Positions 8,687 through 18,638 of a DNA stretch of 64,000 bases are shown here, one piece after another. The stretch is taken from positions 1-64,000 of the forward strand of contig JAHDDL010000005.1 in the NCBI GenBank assembly GCA_020629415.1, given 5' to 3'. Made by a program: the position numbers and the translations under genes. The DNA is from Maribacter sp. GTDB taxonomy: Bacteria; Bacteroidota; Bacteroidia; Flavobacteriales; Flavobacteriaceae. Positions within the stretch are counted from its first letter, which is position 1; each line of letters opens with the position of its first letter. Below the pieces are notes generated by a model, which was given only the letters and a program-made list of their open reading frames with translations, was not told the origin of the DNA and made no database searches.

Positions 8687-8694
8687 TAAATTTG
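8687..8694 (+). promoter_or_regulatory. -7 element (TAAATTTG) of prfA-pyrF
   Basis: Exact TAnnTTTG match 21 bp before ATG 8716; no good -33 element was seen. Confidence 0.5.
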
Positions 8695-8715
8695 CCGTAC
8701 AAGTGAAGTAAGCAT

Positions 8716-9792
8716 ATGATAGACAAGTTAAACATCGTAAAACAACGTTTTGATGAGGTTTCAGACCTTATAATTCAACCGGATATTATATCCGATCAAG
8801 AGAAATATGTAAAACTCACAAAAGAATATAAGGATCTTAAGGATTTGATGGATAAGCGAGATGAATATCTTGAGCTTACCAATAATATTGCCGAGGCAGA
8901 AGAGATTATTGCCGATGGTAGTGATGCCGAGATGCTAGAAATGGCAAAAATGCAAATGGAAGAGGCCAAGGCAGGATTGCCGAAGCTAGAAGAGGATATT
9001 AAATTGATGTTAATACCTAAAGATCCTGAAGATGCCAAGGATGTAGTTGTTGAAATTAGGGCCGGAACGGGTGGTGACGAAGCAAGTATTTTTGCAGGTG
9101 ATCTTTTTAGAATGTATACCAAATATTGTGAAGGCAAAGGCTGGAAAACTAATGTAATTGACCTTAGTGAAGGTACTAGTGGCGGTTACAAAGAAATACA
9201 GTTTGAGGTTACTGGTGCAAACGTTTATGGTACATTAAAGTTCGAGGCAGGTGTGCACCGGGTACAACGTGTACCCCAAACGGAAACTCAAGGAAGGGTG
9301 CATACCAGTGCAGCTACCGTTATGGTTCTGCCTGAAGCTGAAGATTTTGATGTCCAGATAGATCTAAAAGATGTTAGAATAGATTTTTTCTGTTCTTCCG
9401 GTCCTGGTGGTCAGTCTGTAAACACAACATATTCCGCGGTTCGTTTAACCCACATTCCTACGGGATTAATTGCCCAATGTCAAGATCAAAAATCGCAACA
9501 TAAAAATAAGGACAAGGCGTTTAGGGTACTTCGTTCTAGATTGTATGATTTAGAATTGGCAAAGAAACAGGAAGAAGACGCTGCAAAAAGAAATTCTCAA
9601 GTAAGTAGCGGTGACCGTTCTGCAAAGATTAGAACATACAATTACCCACAAGGTAGGGTAACCGATCACCGCATAGGTCTAACCTTATATGATTTGTCCA
9701 ATATTATCGACGGTGATATTCAGAGAATAATAGACGAATTAAGTTTTGTTGAAAATACAGAGAAATTGAGGGAAGCCTCTGAGATATTTTAA
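8716..9792 (+). CDS. prfA: Peptide chain release factor 1
   Basis: Recognises UAA and UAG and triggers peptide release. The 358 residues match RF1. The stop-codon-reading tripeptide is PQT (~186-188; PxT distinguishes RF1 from RF2's SPF), within [15 protein letters not shown]. The catalytic GGQ lies in [20 protein letters not shown] (~230). The N-terminal coiled region (residues 1-100) is intact. Followed by pyrF after 3 bp, so co-transcribed. No frameshift, unlike RF2 genes. Confidence 0.97.
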   Translation: MIDKLNIVKQRFDEVSDLIIQPDIISDQEKYVKLTKEYKDLKDLMDKRDEYLELTNNIAEAEEIIADGSDAEMLEMAKMQMEEAKAGLPKLEEDIKLMLIPKDPEDAKDVVVEIRAGTGGDEASIFAGDLFRMYTKYCEGKGWKTNVIDLSEGTSGGYKEIQFEVTGANVYGTLKFEAGVHRVQRVPQTETQGRVHTSAATVMVLPEAEDFDVQIDLKDVRIDFFCSSGPGGQSVNTTYSAVRLTHIPTGLIAQCQDQKSQHKNKDKAFRVLRSRLYDLELAKKQEEDAAKRNSQVSSGDRSAKIRTYNYPQGRVTDHRIGLTLYDLSNIIDGDIQRIIDELSFVENTEKLREASEIF

Positions 9793-9795
9793 TTT

Positions 9796-10617
9796 ATGAC
9801 CACTCAAGAGCTAGTTGCCCAAATACATAAAAAACAATCGTTTTTATGTATTGGTTTAGATACGGACCTAGAAAAGATTCCTTCATTTTTACTGGAAGAC
9901 GAAGACCCTATTTTTGCATTCAACAAAGCCATTATAGATGCTACGCATGATTTGTGCGTGGCATACAAGCCAAATATTGCTTTTTATGAAGCATACGGTG
10001 TTCAGGGCTGGTCTGCATTGCGTAAGACCATTAAGTACCTGAATAAGAACTATCCTGATATTTTTACTATTGCAGATGCAAAGAGGGGAGATATAGGCAA
10101 CACTTCTACAAGGTATGCAAAGGCATTTTTTGAAGATTTAAATTTTGATTCCATCACCATAGCTCCGTATATGGGTAGGGATTCTGTAGAGCCTTTTTTA
10201 GCGTTTAAGGACAAGCATACAATTTTACTTGCCTTAACCTCTAATCAGGGTGCTTTTGATCTGCAGACAAAAAAAATAGAAGGTAAAGAGCTCTATAAAG
10301 AAGTATTGTCTGTTTCTACGACGTACAAAGGTGCAGAGAACTTAATGTATGTGGTAGGTGCTACCAAAGCTGAATACCTTAATGAAATTCGTGAGATTGT
10401 ACCAAACAGCTTCTTGTTAGTCCCTGGAGTTGGGGCACAGGGCGGAAGTCTAGAAGAAGTTTGTAAATATGGAATGTCCAAAAACGTCGGTTTGCTAATA
10501 AACTCTTCGCGTGGAATAATTTATGCGTCCGATAATGAAAATTTTGCAGATGCCGCCAGATCTAAGGCAAAAGAGTTACAGCAGTCTATGAAAATTGAGT
10601 TGGAAAAATTAGACTAA
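9796..10617 (+). CDS. pyrF: Orotidine 5'-phosphate decarboxylase
   Basis: Final step of UMP synthesis: OMP to UMP + CO2. The 273-residue length fits the type-2 PyrF family. The catalytic Asp-Lys-Asp array is in [16 protein letters not shown] (~92-107), followed by the phosphate-binding [12 protein letters not shown] (~213) and [13 protein letters not shown]. Coupled to prfA (3-bp gap), a common flavobacterial pairing. Its last bases overlap the convergent small gene. Confidence 0.96.
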   Translation: MTTQELVAQIHKKQSFLCIGLDTDLEKIPSFLLEDEDPIFAFNKAIIDATHDLCVAYKPNIAFYEAYGVQGWSALRKTIKYLNKNYPDIFTIADAKRGDIGNTSTRYAKAFFEDLNFDSITIAPYMGRDSVEPFLAFKDKHTILLALTSNQGAFDLQTKKIEGKELYKEVLSVSTTYKGAENLMYVVGATKAEYLNEIREIVPNSFLLVPGVGAQGGSLEEVCKYGMSKNVGLLINSSRGIIYASDNENFADAARSKAKELQQSMKIELEKLD

Positions 10618-10800
10618 ATCCTCTAAAGTTTTTTTAATTCTTTGAGCTTTTAATTCGAAAAATTCTCCTAATTGAGTGTTTGACTGAATGTTTGAAGCTT
10701 TTTCCATAAATGTCTGATATTGATACTCTAATAGACTGATGATATCATTATTCGCCTCCATTGGCGTTACCGATCCTACCTTACAATACTGCTTGCTCAT
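10609..10800 (-). CDS. Small uncharacterised helical protein
   Basis: 63 residues, soluble, mostly helical ([20 protein letters not shown], then a Glu/Lys-rich C-terminus). I do not recognise a family. It is likely real because a perfect -7 element (TATATTTG, minus strand, 10822-10829) sits 21 bp upstream of the ATG and the frame has no stops until it overlaps the pyrF 3' end by 9 bp. Function unknown. Confidence 0.6.
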   Translation of the reverse strand: MSKQYCKVGSVTPMEANNDIISLLEYQYQTFMEKASNIQSNTQLGEFFELKAQRIKKTLEDLV

Positions 10801-10821
10801 TATACTATGTTTTTGTTCTTA

Positions 10822-10829
10822 CAAATATA
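10822..10829 (-). promoter_or_regulatory. -7 element (TATATTTG) of the small helical protein gene
   Basis: Exact TAnnTTTG on the minus strand, ending 21 bp before ATG 10800. Confidence 0.5.
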
Positions 10830-11024
10830 CGTTCAGATCAAAGTTTTAGACGTGGGTATAGGTAGCTGTACATCTAATTAATAGGTAATATGTCTTTTTT
10901 TTAACATTTGTGCAGATGAAAGCTTAAAAACATGTTCATTTTGTGTGAAATTTGATTATCCTAAATGTTATATCAAAAAGAATTGATACATTGTGGGTTA
11001 ACCGCGTTCTAAAAGAAAATCAAT

Positions 11025-11807
11025 TTGCTCCATTATATAACGTATCAACATAAAACATCTACTACGTGGGTTACATTTGTACATGGGGCAGGGGGCAGTT
11101 CTTCTATTTGGTATAAACAAATACGTGAGTTTAAGAAGCATTTTAATGTCTTATTGTTAGACTTAAGAGGCCATGGTAACTCAAAGCCTGGCCTTAAGAA
11201 TGTTTTTGATGAGAAATATACTTTTGACGTGATTACCAATGATATAGTTGAGGTCATTGATCATGAAAAAATTAAGAAATCACATTTTGTGGGTATTTCC
11301 CTTGGTACCATACTAATTAGAAATTTAGCTGAAAACCATCCGGAAAGAGTAGAAAGTATGGTTATGGGCGGTGCAATAATGAAACTGAACTTACGCTCAC
11401 AAATTCTTATAAAGCTTGGTGTTGTTTTTAAAACGGTTATACCTTATTTATGGCTTTATAAGTTTTTTGCTTTTATAATTATGCCGAATAAGAACCATAG
11501 AGAGTCCAGGTCGCTTTTTGTTCGTGAGGCAAAGAAATTATATCAGAAGGAATTTATTCGTTGGTTTAAGCTTACTTCAGAGATTAATCCGTTATTACGT
11601 TTTTTTAGATCTGCCGACATTAACATACCAACTTTATATGTAATGGGCGAAGAAGATTATTTGTTTTTACCAAGTATTCGTAAAATAGCAAAATCACATC
11701 AAAATTCTAGATTGATAGTGATTGAAAATTGTGGACATGTGGTAAATGTAGAACAACCCAATTTTTTTAATGAAAAGGTGGTAGATTACCTAGTAGGTCA
11801 GAAGTAA
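11025..11807 (+). CDS. Alpha/beta hydrolase
   Basis: Cytosolic hydrolase of 260 residues, substrate unknown. FVHGAGGSSSIWYKQI (~18) provides the oxyanion-hole HG motif, LLLDLRGHGNSKP (~44) is typical of the fold, GISLGT (~89-94) is the nucleophile elbow with Ser, MGEEDYLF (~205) carries the acid, and NCGHVVNVEQP (~233) the His. All three catalytic residues are present. Start is TTG 11025 (MLHYITYQH), as no ATG lies near. A small insertion (residues ~135-180) forms the lid. Convergent with susD. Confidence 0.85.
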   Translation: MLHYITYQHKTSTTWVTFVHGAGGSSSIWYKQIREFKKHFNVLLLDLRGHGNSKPGLKNVFDEKYTFDVITNDIVEVIDHEKIKKSHFVGISLGTILIRNLAENHPERVESMVMGGAIMKLNLRSQILIKLGVVFKTVIPYLWLYKFFAFIIMPNKNHRESRSLFVREAKKLYQKEFIRWFKLTSEINPLLRFFRSADINIPTLYVMGEEDYLFLPSIRKIAKSHQNSRLIVIENCGHVVNVEQPNFFNEKVVDYLVGQK

Positions 11808-11865
11808 TTTACAGACTTCCCTATTTAAAAACTAAATCACGGTTTTTATGATATACCGATAAAAA

Positions 11866-11895
11866 AGAAAAAGACCGATGTTTTAACATCGGTCC
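11866..11895 (-). terminator. Terminator of the susCD operon
   Basis: On the minus strand, GACCGATG/CATCGGTC stem (11873-11895 on the plus scale) with a TTAA-containing loop is followed by a T-rich run. Confidence 0.75.
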
Positions 11896-11926
11896 TTAAC
11901 CATCAAACTAAACTATAACTCAACAT

Positions 11927-13357
11927 TTAATTTACGTCCCAAAATAAAGGCGTAGTTAAATTGTCTCCTCCTATAGCACTAGAAGCTGCATCATAGTTGG
12001 CACCATTTACTGCAGATTCTTTTACAGGATATATCATTCTCAAAGGAACTTCTTGTTGTGTTTGAGTAGAAAGTGCCAATTGCGGCCAGTCTAATCTTCT
12101 GTACTCGGTCCATGCTTCAAAACCTCTATTGAATAAAGAAATCCATTTTTGAGTACCTATTTTTTGCTTGTAATCTCCCGTAGCGGTAGAATATGCAACA
12201 GATGGTTGTGCTAAATATGCATCTACTTCATCTTGTGCACCACCGTAATAAAGAATTGAAGCGGTAATTCCAGCGTTGTAAAACTCTTCTGCATCACCGG
12301 CTATAAAACCTCTTTCTACAGCTTCTGCCAGAAAGAAAGCCACTTCAACATAATCCATAATCGATCCAGGATAAGTGGGATCACCAACAATGTCTAAATT
12401 AAGATGCGTGAAATTTGCATAGGAGTTGTTGCCACCGATCGGGCCACCAATATAAGGGTCTTTATTATCCGCAAAATAATCATCTAGACGGGGATCGTTC
12501 AATTCTACCAACTTGTTCAATGAAGTTTCACCCGCAATATAATCCTCACTTCTATTTTCAACTTCGAATAAATTGTAAATAGGGTTAATGTTCGTAGTTG
12601 GTGAAGATTCATAGTAAATGATGGTATTATCATCATTAGATGTAAAGACACCGGCATTTACCGCTTCTGAAACAGTTGTGCTAGCTAATGCCGAATTGAA
12701 GTCTGCCAAACGCATACCTAATCTTAATTTTATAGAGTTGGCTAGTTTTCTCCATTTAACAACATCGCCGCCATAAAAAATATCATTTGAGCCAAATGAT
12801 TCCCCGCCACCGGCCAATGCAGCTTGTGCTGAAGAAATTCGGTCAATTAAATCTTCATATATAGTTTCTGCATCATCGTAAACTGGAAAAAGGTTATTGA
12901 TGTCGGCAGATTCGCTATAAGGTATATTACCGTTCAAATCTACTAAATGTTGATAGGTATATACTTTAATGGTCTCTATAATGGCCAATTGATTACCTCT
13001 TGTTGTGGCGTCTAAAATTTCATCTGCCTCTATCAATGCAACGGCAGAATTTAGGTCGTTGATTACATTGTTGTAATATGTGGTCCAGTAGGCTTGTGAC
13101 GGATCTCTACCTATAATTAGATAGTTAGATTCATCTACGTAAGTTGCCTGTGACCAGTGTTGTGACCAAAGACGAAATACGTTAGTACCGCTAATAGTCG
13201 TTATTCTATCCGCTAAGTTCTTTTCGGCATTGGCAACAAGTGTCTCTGGCGGAACTGCAGTTGGTAATTTTGGATCATTATTATAATCCGTTATATCTTC
13301 CGTGCAGCTAGACAGTAGCATACCTGCCGAAGCTAATATTATATATATTTTCCTCAT
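11927..13357 (-). CDS. SusD/RagB-family outer-membrane lipoprotein
   Basis: Surface nutrient-binding lipoprotein that caps the SusC transporter. The start is ATG 13357 (MRKIYIILASAGMLLSSC), giving a lipobox LSSC and a 476-residue protein; the 32 codons farther upstream have no lipoprotein signal and run into susC. TPR-like helical repeats are spread over residues 60-330. The C-terminal block SLFNRGFEAWTEYRRLDWPQ is the hallmark of the SusD-like-2 group. Ten bp after susC. No polysaccharide or peptide-degrading gene accompanies the pair, so the ligand is unknown. Confidence 0.93.
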   Translation of the reverse strand: MRKIYIILASAGMLLSSCTEDITDYNNDPKLPTAVPPETLVANAEKNLADRITTISGTNVFRLWSQHWSQATYVDESNYLIIGRDPSQAYWTTYYNNVINDLNSAVALIEADEILDATTRGNQLAIIETIKVYTYQHLVDLNGNIPYSESADINNLFPVYDDAETIYEDLIDRISSAQAALAGGGESFGSNDIFYGGDVVKWRKLANSIKLRLGMRLADFNSALASTTVSEAVNAGVFTSNDDNTIIYYESSPTTNINPIYNLFEVENRSEDYIAGETSLNKLVELNDPRLDDYFADNKDPYIGGPIGGNNSYANFTHLNLDIVGDPTYPGSIMDYVEVAFFLAEAVERGFIAGDAEEFYNAGITASILYYGGAQDEVDAYLAQPSVAYSTATGDYKQKIGTQKWISLFNRGFEAWTEYRRLDWPQLALSTQTQQEVPLRMIYPVKESAVNGANYDAASSAIGGDNLTTPLFWDVN

Positions 13358-13367
13358 TGTTGTATTT

Positions 13368-16300
13368 TTAGAATTGTAGTTTAATGTTAAAGCCATATTC
13401 CTTAACAGATGGATATGCACCAATCTGGAAACCTTGTAAATTACCAGCTCCAAAACTCTGTTCTGGATCAGCGTATGGCAAATCTTTACTTATTATCCAT
13501 AAATTTCTACCTACTGCTGTAAATGAAACGGCATTGAACGGTAATTTATCTATGAATTTTTTAGGTAAAGAGTAACCTAATGTTACCTCTCTTAATTTTA
13601 CGTAAGATGCATCATAAACGAACTGTGCATCTGGCGCGTTACCATAACGGCCATAAGGGTTTTCATACGTTGTAAAGTCTGCTCTTACCGTATTTGCAGA
13701 GCCATCTTCTTGTACACCTGGCAAAATTACACCACCAGATGTGTTGTCATTGGTAACGGGATCCCTTAAAGGATTGCCTAAGTCGTTTACACCTGCCGTA
13801 ACGTCATAAATACCTGTAGCCATACCAAAGTATGTATCTCCACTGAATACGCTACCACCTTCTTGTATATCTATTAAAAAGCTTAGGCTGATGTCTTTGT
13901 ATTTGAATGTATTTGAAAGACCCATTTTCCAATCAGGATTAATGTCTCCAAGCACTTCTTGTGAAGACTCAGTTTTAAGATAAAGTCCGTCGGCACCAAC
14001 TACTCTCTCGCCATCTATGTAAACGTAATCCGTACCTTTTAAAGTACCATAAGCTTCACCTTTGGCGGCATTTAAACTAACGCCAAAAAAGCTATTTACA
14101 AGAATGTTCTGTGAATCTTGAAAAAGATCTAATACCTCACTTTTGTAAGCTGAAAAGTTTACATCTGTTCTCCATGAAAAATCTGGAGTTTTTATAGTAG
14201 TAAAATATAACTGTGCTTCCACACCTTTATTCGATACTTCCGCAGAATTTACAACTGTATTGGTAAAACCTGTTGAAGGTGTTATCTCTACAGGAATAAT
14301 TGCATCACTGGTAATTTGTTCGTAAAGAGAAACATCAAAACCTATTCTTCTGTTCCAGAAATTCATTTCTAGACCCAATTCTTTACTTTCAGTTCTTTCT
14401 TCCTTTAGATTTGGGTTGTTAGAAGTTCCTGGGTTAGAATATAAGGTAGCCCCGCCAAAACCTGCAATTGGGTTAAAAGTGTTCAATAACTGATAAGATG
14501 TGGCACCGTTACCAACTTCTGCATAACCTGCTCTGAACTTACCAAAAGAAACAATGTTACTTTCAAATAAATTAGAAAATACAAAACTGGCGGATATTGC
14601 AGGGTAGTAGAAGGAATTCTGACCATCAGGTAACGTTGAGAAAGTATCGTTTCTAATAGAGCCTTCTAAAAATAGCATGTTGTCATAATCTATACTTGCA
14701 TTGGCAAATGCACCGAATACACGTACGTCTGCATCATATTCAGAATTTGCATCAAAAACGATCGGGTTAACCGAGTTTGAAAGAGCATAGATACCTTCAA
14801 GTTTTAACCCGCCATCTGTAGTTGCGGTAACGTAATTGTTTTTTGTTTGCCTGTAAGTGGTACCTAATACACCTGAAATACCGAATTTATCAGAGATATC
14901 TCCATTAAAATTTAAAAAGAAATCATAGTTGTATTCAGAAAAATTAATGTTTTTTCTAGAGTACTCAGGAGTATCGATACTGCCAATGTTATTTCTTTCT
15001 TCTCTTAGTTCTGCATAGGTATCAACCGTTGCTCTACCAAAAATTTCTAACCATGGTAGAACATCATATGAAATACTACCGTACCCAAATAGTCTGTTTC
15101 TTTCGTCGGTATTGAAGTTTTCATATCTGGTAAAATATGGGTTGTCCCAGTATTTTGGACCTAAACTAGATGGTCCTGATGGGTTCCAGGAGATATTTTG
15201 TCCGGTAGCAAAGTAAGCATCACGCTGATCTTTAAGATCGGTACTGGTTGCCCACCATTGTCTAAAATTGGTCATAATGTTTTCGGCATCATACCCTGTA
15301 CCATATCTACCTAATCCAGAACTTTTGGTATACGTGGCTTTACCTGTTACCGTTATTTTATCGTTTAGGTCCATAACACCTACTAAGTCAACATTATGTC
15401 TTCCTATTTCGCTATTTGGTAATATACCTGTTTGATCTAATCTGGTATAGCTCATTCTTAAGCTACCTGTTTCAAAACCTTGGCTAATGGCAATGTTCTG
15501 TGAGCTGGTTACACTATTTTGGAAGATGTATTCAGGGCCGTTTTCCGGTGCTACCCACGGACTTTGCTGTAAGTATGTGTCAAGTTGTGGAAAGTAAGAA
15601 TCCCATTGGTAAAGCAATAAATTTGGGTCGTATCGTTGACCAAAAGATCCATCTTCACCTGTTGCCGGTGTAAGATCTGCAATACCGTCACCATCAACAT
15701 CTATTGAATCTAAGTAACCTGCTCCATAAAATGGACCGTAACCTTGACCGTATTCCTGTTGAAAGATTGGGAAGGTGTCTTTATCATATTTACCAATATT
15801 TACGGAACTAGTGATAGATACACCTAAGCCTTCTCCTTTCTTACCTTTTTTTGTGTTGATAATGATTACACCGTTCGCAGCACGTGATCCATATAATGCC
15901 GTTGCTGCCGATCCTTTTAAAACGTTGATGCTTTCAATATCATCTGGGTTGATATCACTTGCGGCGTTACCGTAATCATACCCATCACCACCTTCTGTCT
16001 GTGAGGTAGAGTTATTGGTGTCATTGTTAAGTGGTACACCATCTACAACAAAAAGGGCTTGGTTGTTTCCTGTAATTGAAGAATATCCTCTAATTACTAC
16101 GTTGGCGGACCCCCCTAATGTTGAACTCTTTTTAATGTCAAGACCGGCAACTTTACCAGATAAGGAGTTTACAAAGTTTTGATCTTTTGCTGTATTTACT
16201 TGGTCTCCCTGCACTTCTTGTGTAGCATACCCAAGTGATTTCTTTTCTCTTGAAATACCAAGTGCGGTAACAACTACTTCGTCTAAAGCCTGAGCATCTT

Positions 16301-16589
16301 CTTGCATTTGTACGTTGATCGTATTGGTGCTACCTACTGTTTTAGAGGCCTCTTTTAAACCTATATAGGTAAAAACCAAAACGTCACCTGTACTTGTTTT
16401 TATCGAATAATTTCCGTCAAAATCAGTTTGTGTTCCATTTGTAGTTCCTTTGATAAGAATATTTACACCCGGAAGGGGTAAACCAGTTTGATCTGTTACT
16501 GTACCCGTTATACTTTTGTCTTGGGCGAAACTGACGTACGCCACAAAAGAAAGTAACAGAGTAAGAAAATTTCTCGCGTTTGTTCTCAT
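13368..16589 (-). CDS. SusC/RagA-family TonB-linked outer-membrane transporter
   Basis: 1073 residues. Signal peptide (RTNARNFLTLLLSFVAYVSFAQ without the first residue), a carboxypeptidase-regulatory-like domain (DKSITGTVTDQTGLPLPGVN, ~24-100), the TonB-box/plug start ALDEVVVTALGISREKKSLG (~103), plug with GSAATALYGSRAANGVIIIN (~215), then a 22-strand barrel finishing in NIKLQF, a terminal aromatic typical of outer-membrane barrels. Exports no enzyme partner locally. Co-transcribed with susD (10-bp gap). A 300-bp leader with a long-range inverted repeat precedes it, and the neighbouring upstream regulator is nonsense-broken. Confidence 0.96.
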   Translation of the reverse strand: MRTNARNFLTLLLSFVAYVSFAQDKSITGTVTDQTGLPLPGVNILIKGTTNGTQTDFDGNYSIKTSTGDVLVFTYIGLKEASKTVGSTNTINVQMQEDAQALDEVVVTALGISREKKSLGYATQEVQGDQVNTAKDQNFVNSLSGKVAGLDIKKSSTLGGSANVVIRGYSSITGNNQALFVVDGVPLNNDTNNSTSQTEGGDGYDYGNAASDINPDDIESINVLKGSAATALYGSRAANGVIIINTKKGKKGEGLGVSITSSVNIGKYDKDTFPIFQQEYGQGYGPFYGAGYLDSIDVDGDGIADLTPATGEDGSFGQRYDPNLLLYQWDSYFPQLDTYLQQSPWVAPENGPEYIFQNSVTSSQNIAISQGFETGSLRMSYTRLDQTGILPNSEIGRHNVDLVGVMDLNDKITVTGKATYTKSSGLGRYGTGYDAENIMTNFRQWWATSTDLKDQRDAYFATGQNISWNPSGPSSLGPKYWDNPYFTRYENFNTDERNRLFGYGSISYDVLPWLEIFGRATVDTYAELREERNNIGSIDTPEYSRKNINFSEYNYDFFLNFNGDISDKFGISGVLGTTYRQTKNNYVTATTDGGLKLEGIYALSNSVNPIVFDANSEYDADVRVFGAFANASIDYDNMLFLEGSIRNDTFSTLPDGQNSFYYPAISASFVFSNLFESNIVSFGKFRAGYAEVGNGATSYQLLNTFNPIAGFGGATLYSNPGTSNNPNLKEERTESKELGLEMNFWNRRIGFDVSLYEQITSDAIIPVEITPSTGFTNTVVNSAEVSNKGVEAQLYFTTIKTPDFSWRTDVNFSAYKSEVLDLFQDSQNILVNSFFGVSLNAAKGEAYGTLKGTDYVYIDGERVVGADGLYLKTESSQEVLGDINPDWKMGLSNTFKYKDISLSFLIDIQEGGSVFSGDTYFGMATGIYDVTAGVNDLGNPLRDPVTNDNTSGGVILPGVQEDGSANTVRADFTTYENPYGRYGNAPDAQFVYDASYVKLREVTLGYSLPKKFIDKLPFNAVSFTAVGRNLWIISKDLPYADPEQSFGAGNLQGFQIGAYPSVKEYGFNIKLQF

Positions 16590-16640
16590 AAATTTAATTT
16601 GAGTGTTAGTTAGAAAAAGGTTAGTAAATATGGTGTAGAA

Positions 16641-16718
16641 GAGTCGGTCGATTTTTTAGATAGCTAATTCTTAAAAATGAGACCAAAAAACAATAATTTT
16701 TTTGATGCGAACCGACTC
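16641..16718 (-). promoter_or_regulatory. Inverted repeat in the susC leader
   Basis: GAGTCGGT (16641-16648) pairs perfectly with ACCGACTC (16711-16718), with two more base pairs if one A is bulged. The ~60-nt loop is A/T-rich. If transcription starts near the TATTTTCG at 16732-16739, the whole element lies in the untranslated leader of susC mRNA. No known riboswitch is recognised. Confidence 0.4.
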
Positions 16719-16731
16719 CTTATACCGGTAG

Positions 16732-16757
16732 CGAAAATAGAAGGAGTTGGCTGATCA
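16732..16757 (-). promoter_or_regulatory. Candidate promoter of susCD
   Basis: Minus strand: TATTTTCG (16732-16739, one mismatch to TAnnTTTG) with a TTG about 16 nt upstream. It would give a leader of about 140 nt. The rest of the gap from 16760 to 16904 shows no gene. Confidence 0.35.
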
Positions 16758-16904
16758 ATAGGTAGATTCCGACCTAAGTTAATGCAGATCTGACTTAAAT
16801 TTACCTTTACTAAAACGGTAATTAATTGTTAATTAAGGTGTTGTAATATGTGAGGTGTAATTGTGAAAATTTTAGTAGAATTAAGTAAATATTACGATTA
16901 CTTA

Positions 16905-18365
16905 TTATTTCTTCCTATTTTCTATAAAGTCTTTTGGGGTCATATGCATTCTTTGTTTAAATGCCTTGTAGAATGAAACTTTATTATTGAAACCACATTC
17001 GTAAATTAAATCTATAACCTGTTTGTTGTTATCTGTTTCAATTATTTTAACGGCTTCCGCTATTCTAAAATCATTAATTAATTCGTAGAAATTTTTATTT
17101 AATTCTTGATTTATTACCTGTGATAAGCTGTAACGGTCTACATTGATTTTTTTGGCAAGTTTGGACAGTGTTAAAGTGTTATCCAGATATACTTTGTCAA
17201 TATTCAGTGAATCTAATAACTGGTCTTTAACACGCAAACTCATATTTTCTGTCAAACTTGAGTTCTTGTACTTATTGTTTAATTTGTTCTTCTCTTCAAG
17301 GTTTATAGTACCTAAAATAATATTTGGTTGAATAATCAATAAAACTTCCAGCACAGAGATGAACAGTATAAGATATACTGCTATAAAATACTTTGAAATA
17401 TAGTCAAACACGTAAATGTGTTCAAAAGCGGCTCTTGCAATAATAAATAATATCAATATGATTATGAAACCAATTAGTGTTAGCATCCATTTTTTAAACC
17501 CTTGGTCTAACTCTTTTCTTTTTAGTTCAAAATCTAAAATAATCAACATTAAATAGGCGGATAAGTGAATGGTTTTGATCCAATTATCGTTCATGACAAA
17601 ATCTAACGCGTTCAAAAAAATATTATTTTCAGCATTTACGGTGTCATAAAAATTTCCAAAAATCAGTAAAGAAACCAAAACAAGAAAAAATGGTAGGTAG
17701 TGTAGCGCAATTTCTTTTCTGCTAATATGTGTATCTGAATATTTGGTTTTTACATATAAATACAAAGAAGGGGCCCATAAGAAAAATAAGATCCTGTAAA
17801 TTGAAACAGTAGGGGAGTAAGAGAAAAAATCTTGCCATTATAGTACTAGCTCTATTAATACCAAGGATATGGCAAAAAGAAAAATGCCTAAATATATATT
17901 GTTGACTACATTTCTGTATTTATAGATTAAGGTAAAAGCTGTAATGAGTCCTATGAACGCTATTAGAACGAATATTATATTTAGTAGATAAACTTGTACT
18001 TTATGTTTGTAGTTATTGATGGCAACTTCATCTCCTTTCTCTAAATTTAATTCATCTTTCACTTCTAATTTAGTCAACTCGTTTCTAGAATCGTTTAGAT
18101 AGTTTTGTAGGGTTTGCTCATCTGCAAAACCTAGAGATTTTGCTGAAATAAAATAATTGTACGCTTTGTTAAAGTTGTTGTTTTCGTATTCACATACCCC
18201 TAAAATGTAAAAATCTTCGGCGCTATATTCATCGATCTGTTTGGTAGAAATAGTAACAGATGCACGTTCACAATCTATCAAATTTCCTGCAATCGGTTGT
18301 GAAATTAGATAGTTAAAAAACGATAATAATAATACAAGTGTTAAGGAAAAGTAGTTTGAAAGCAC
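16905..18365 (-). pseudogene. Membrane AraC-family regulator split by one in-frame TAA
   Basis: Reading the minus strand without a frame change, the region encodes a single family protein of about 485 residues interrupted by one TAA at 17838-17840. The N-terminal part (GTG 18365) has a signal peptide, a TPR-like periplasmic segment and a transmembrane helix, ending FAISLVLIELVL. Directly after the stop the frame continues WQDFFSYSPTVSIYRILFFL then WAPSLYLYVK, the conserved multi-helix membrane block of this family, then an AraC-type double HTH (LSKLAKKINVDRYSLSQVIN, DLIYECGFNNKVSFYKAFKQ) at the C-terminus. No ATG exists near the stop in the downstream part. Same strand and just upstream of susC, so its ancestral role was probably to regulate susCD. 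Alternatives are readthrough, two cooperating proteins, or a sequencing error. Confidence 0.75.
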
Positions 18366-18489
18366 AAAAGTATTTTAAGGATATAAATAACTCTTAATAA
18401 TTAAGACAATCTCAAATTTAAAAGGTTTAACCGTTACCTCTAAAAAGTTATATTAAATGTAAAATTATTGATTTTTTGTGAGAATATTA

Positions 18490-18525
18490 CAAAAAAAAAA
18501 CCGGTGCTCCCACCGGTTTTAACTA
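18490..18525. terminator. Terminator downstream of the DUF4197 gene
   Basis: AAAACCGGTG/CACCGGTTTT stem with CTCC loop near 18496-18519, flanked by A's and T's. It is followed on the plus strand by short AACT repeats and a duplicated TAACTAACTCAAAAAA, a local direct repeat without obvious function. Confidence 0.75.
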
Positions 18526-18638
18526 ACTAACTAACTCAAAAAATAACTAACTCAAAAAATTGAAAATGAATACTTTAATACTGTTCTCTAGTTTTTAACG
18601 TATAACTTTTTAAGTTATTGTAAGAACATTTTAAAATT

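Noticed and set aside
13358..13453. 32-codon upstream extension of susD
   Set aside because: It overlaps susC and would bury the lipoprotein signal; ATG 13357 gives a clean lipobox.
15775..15975. Open frame on the plus strand inside susC
   Set aside because: Antisense shadow of a long, well-supported gene; composition follows the codon pattern of susC.
18515..18560. Short AACT repeats and duplicated TAACTAACTCAAAAAA, considered as a CRISPR or mobile-element trace
   Set aside because: Only two to four short copies with no spacer pattern and no cas or transposase gene nearby; simple local duplication.
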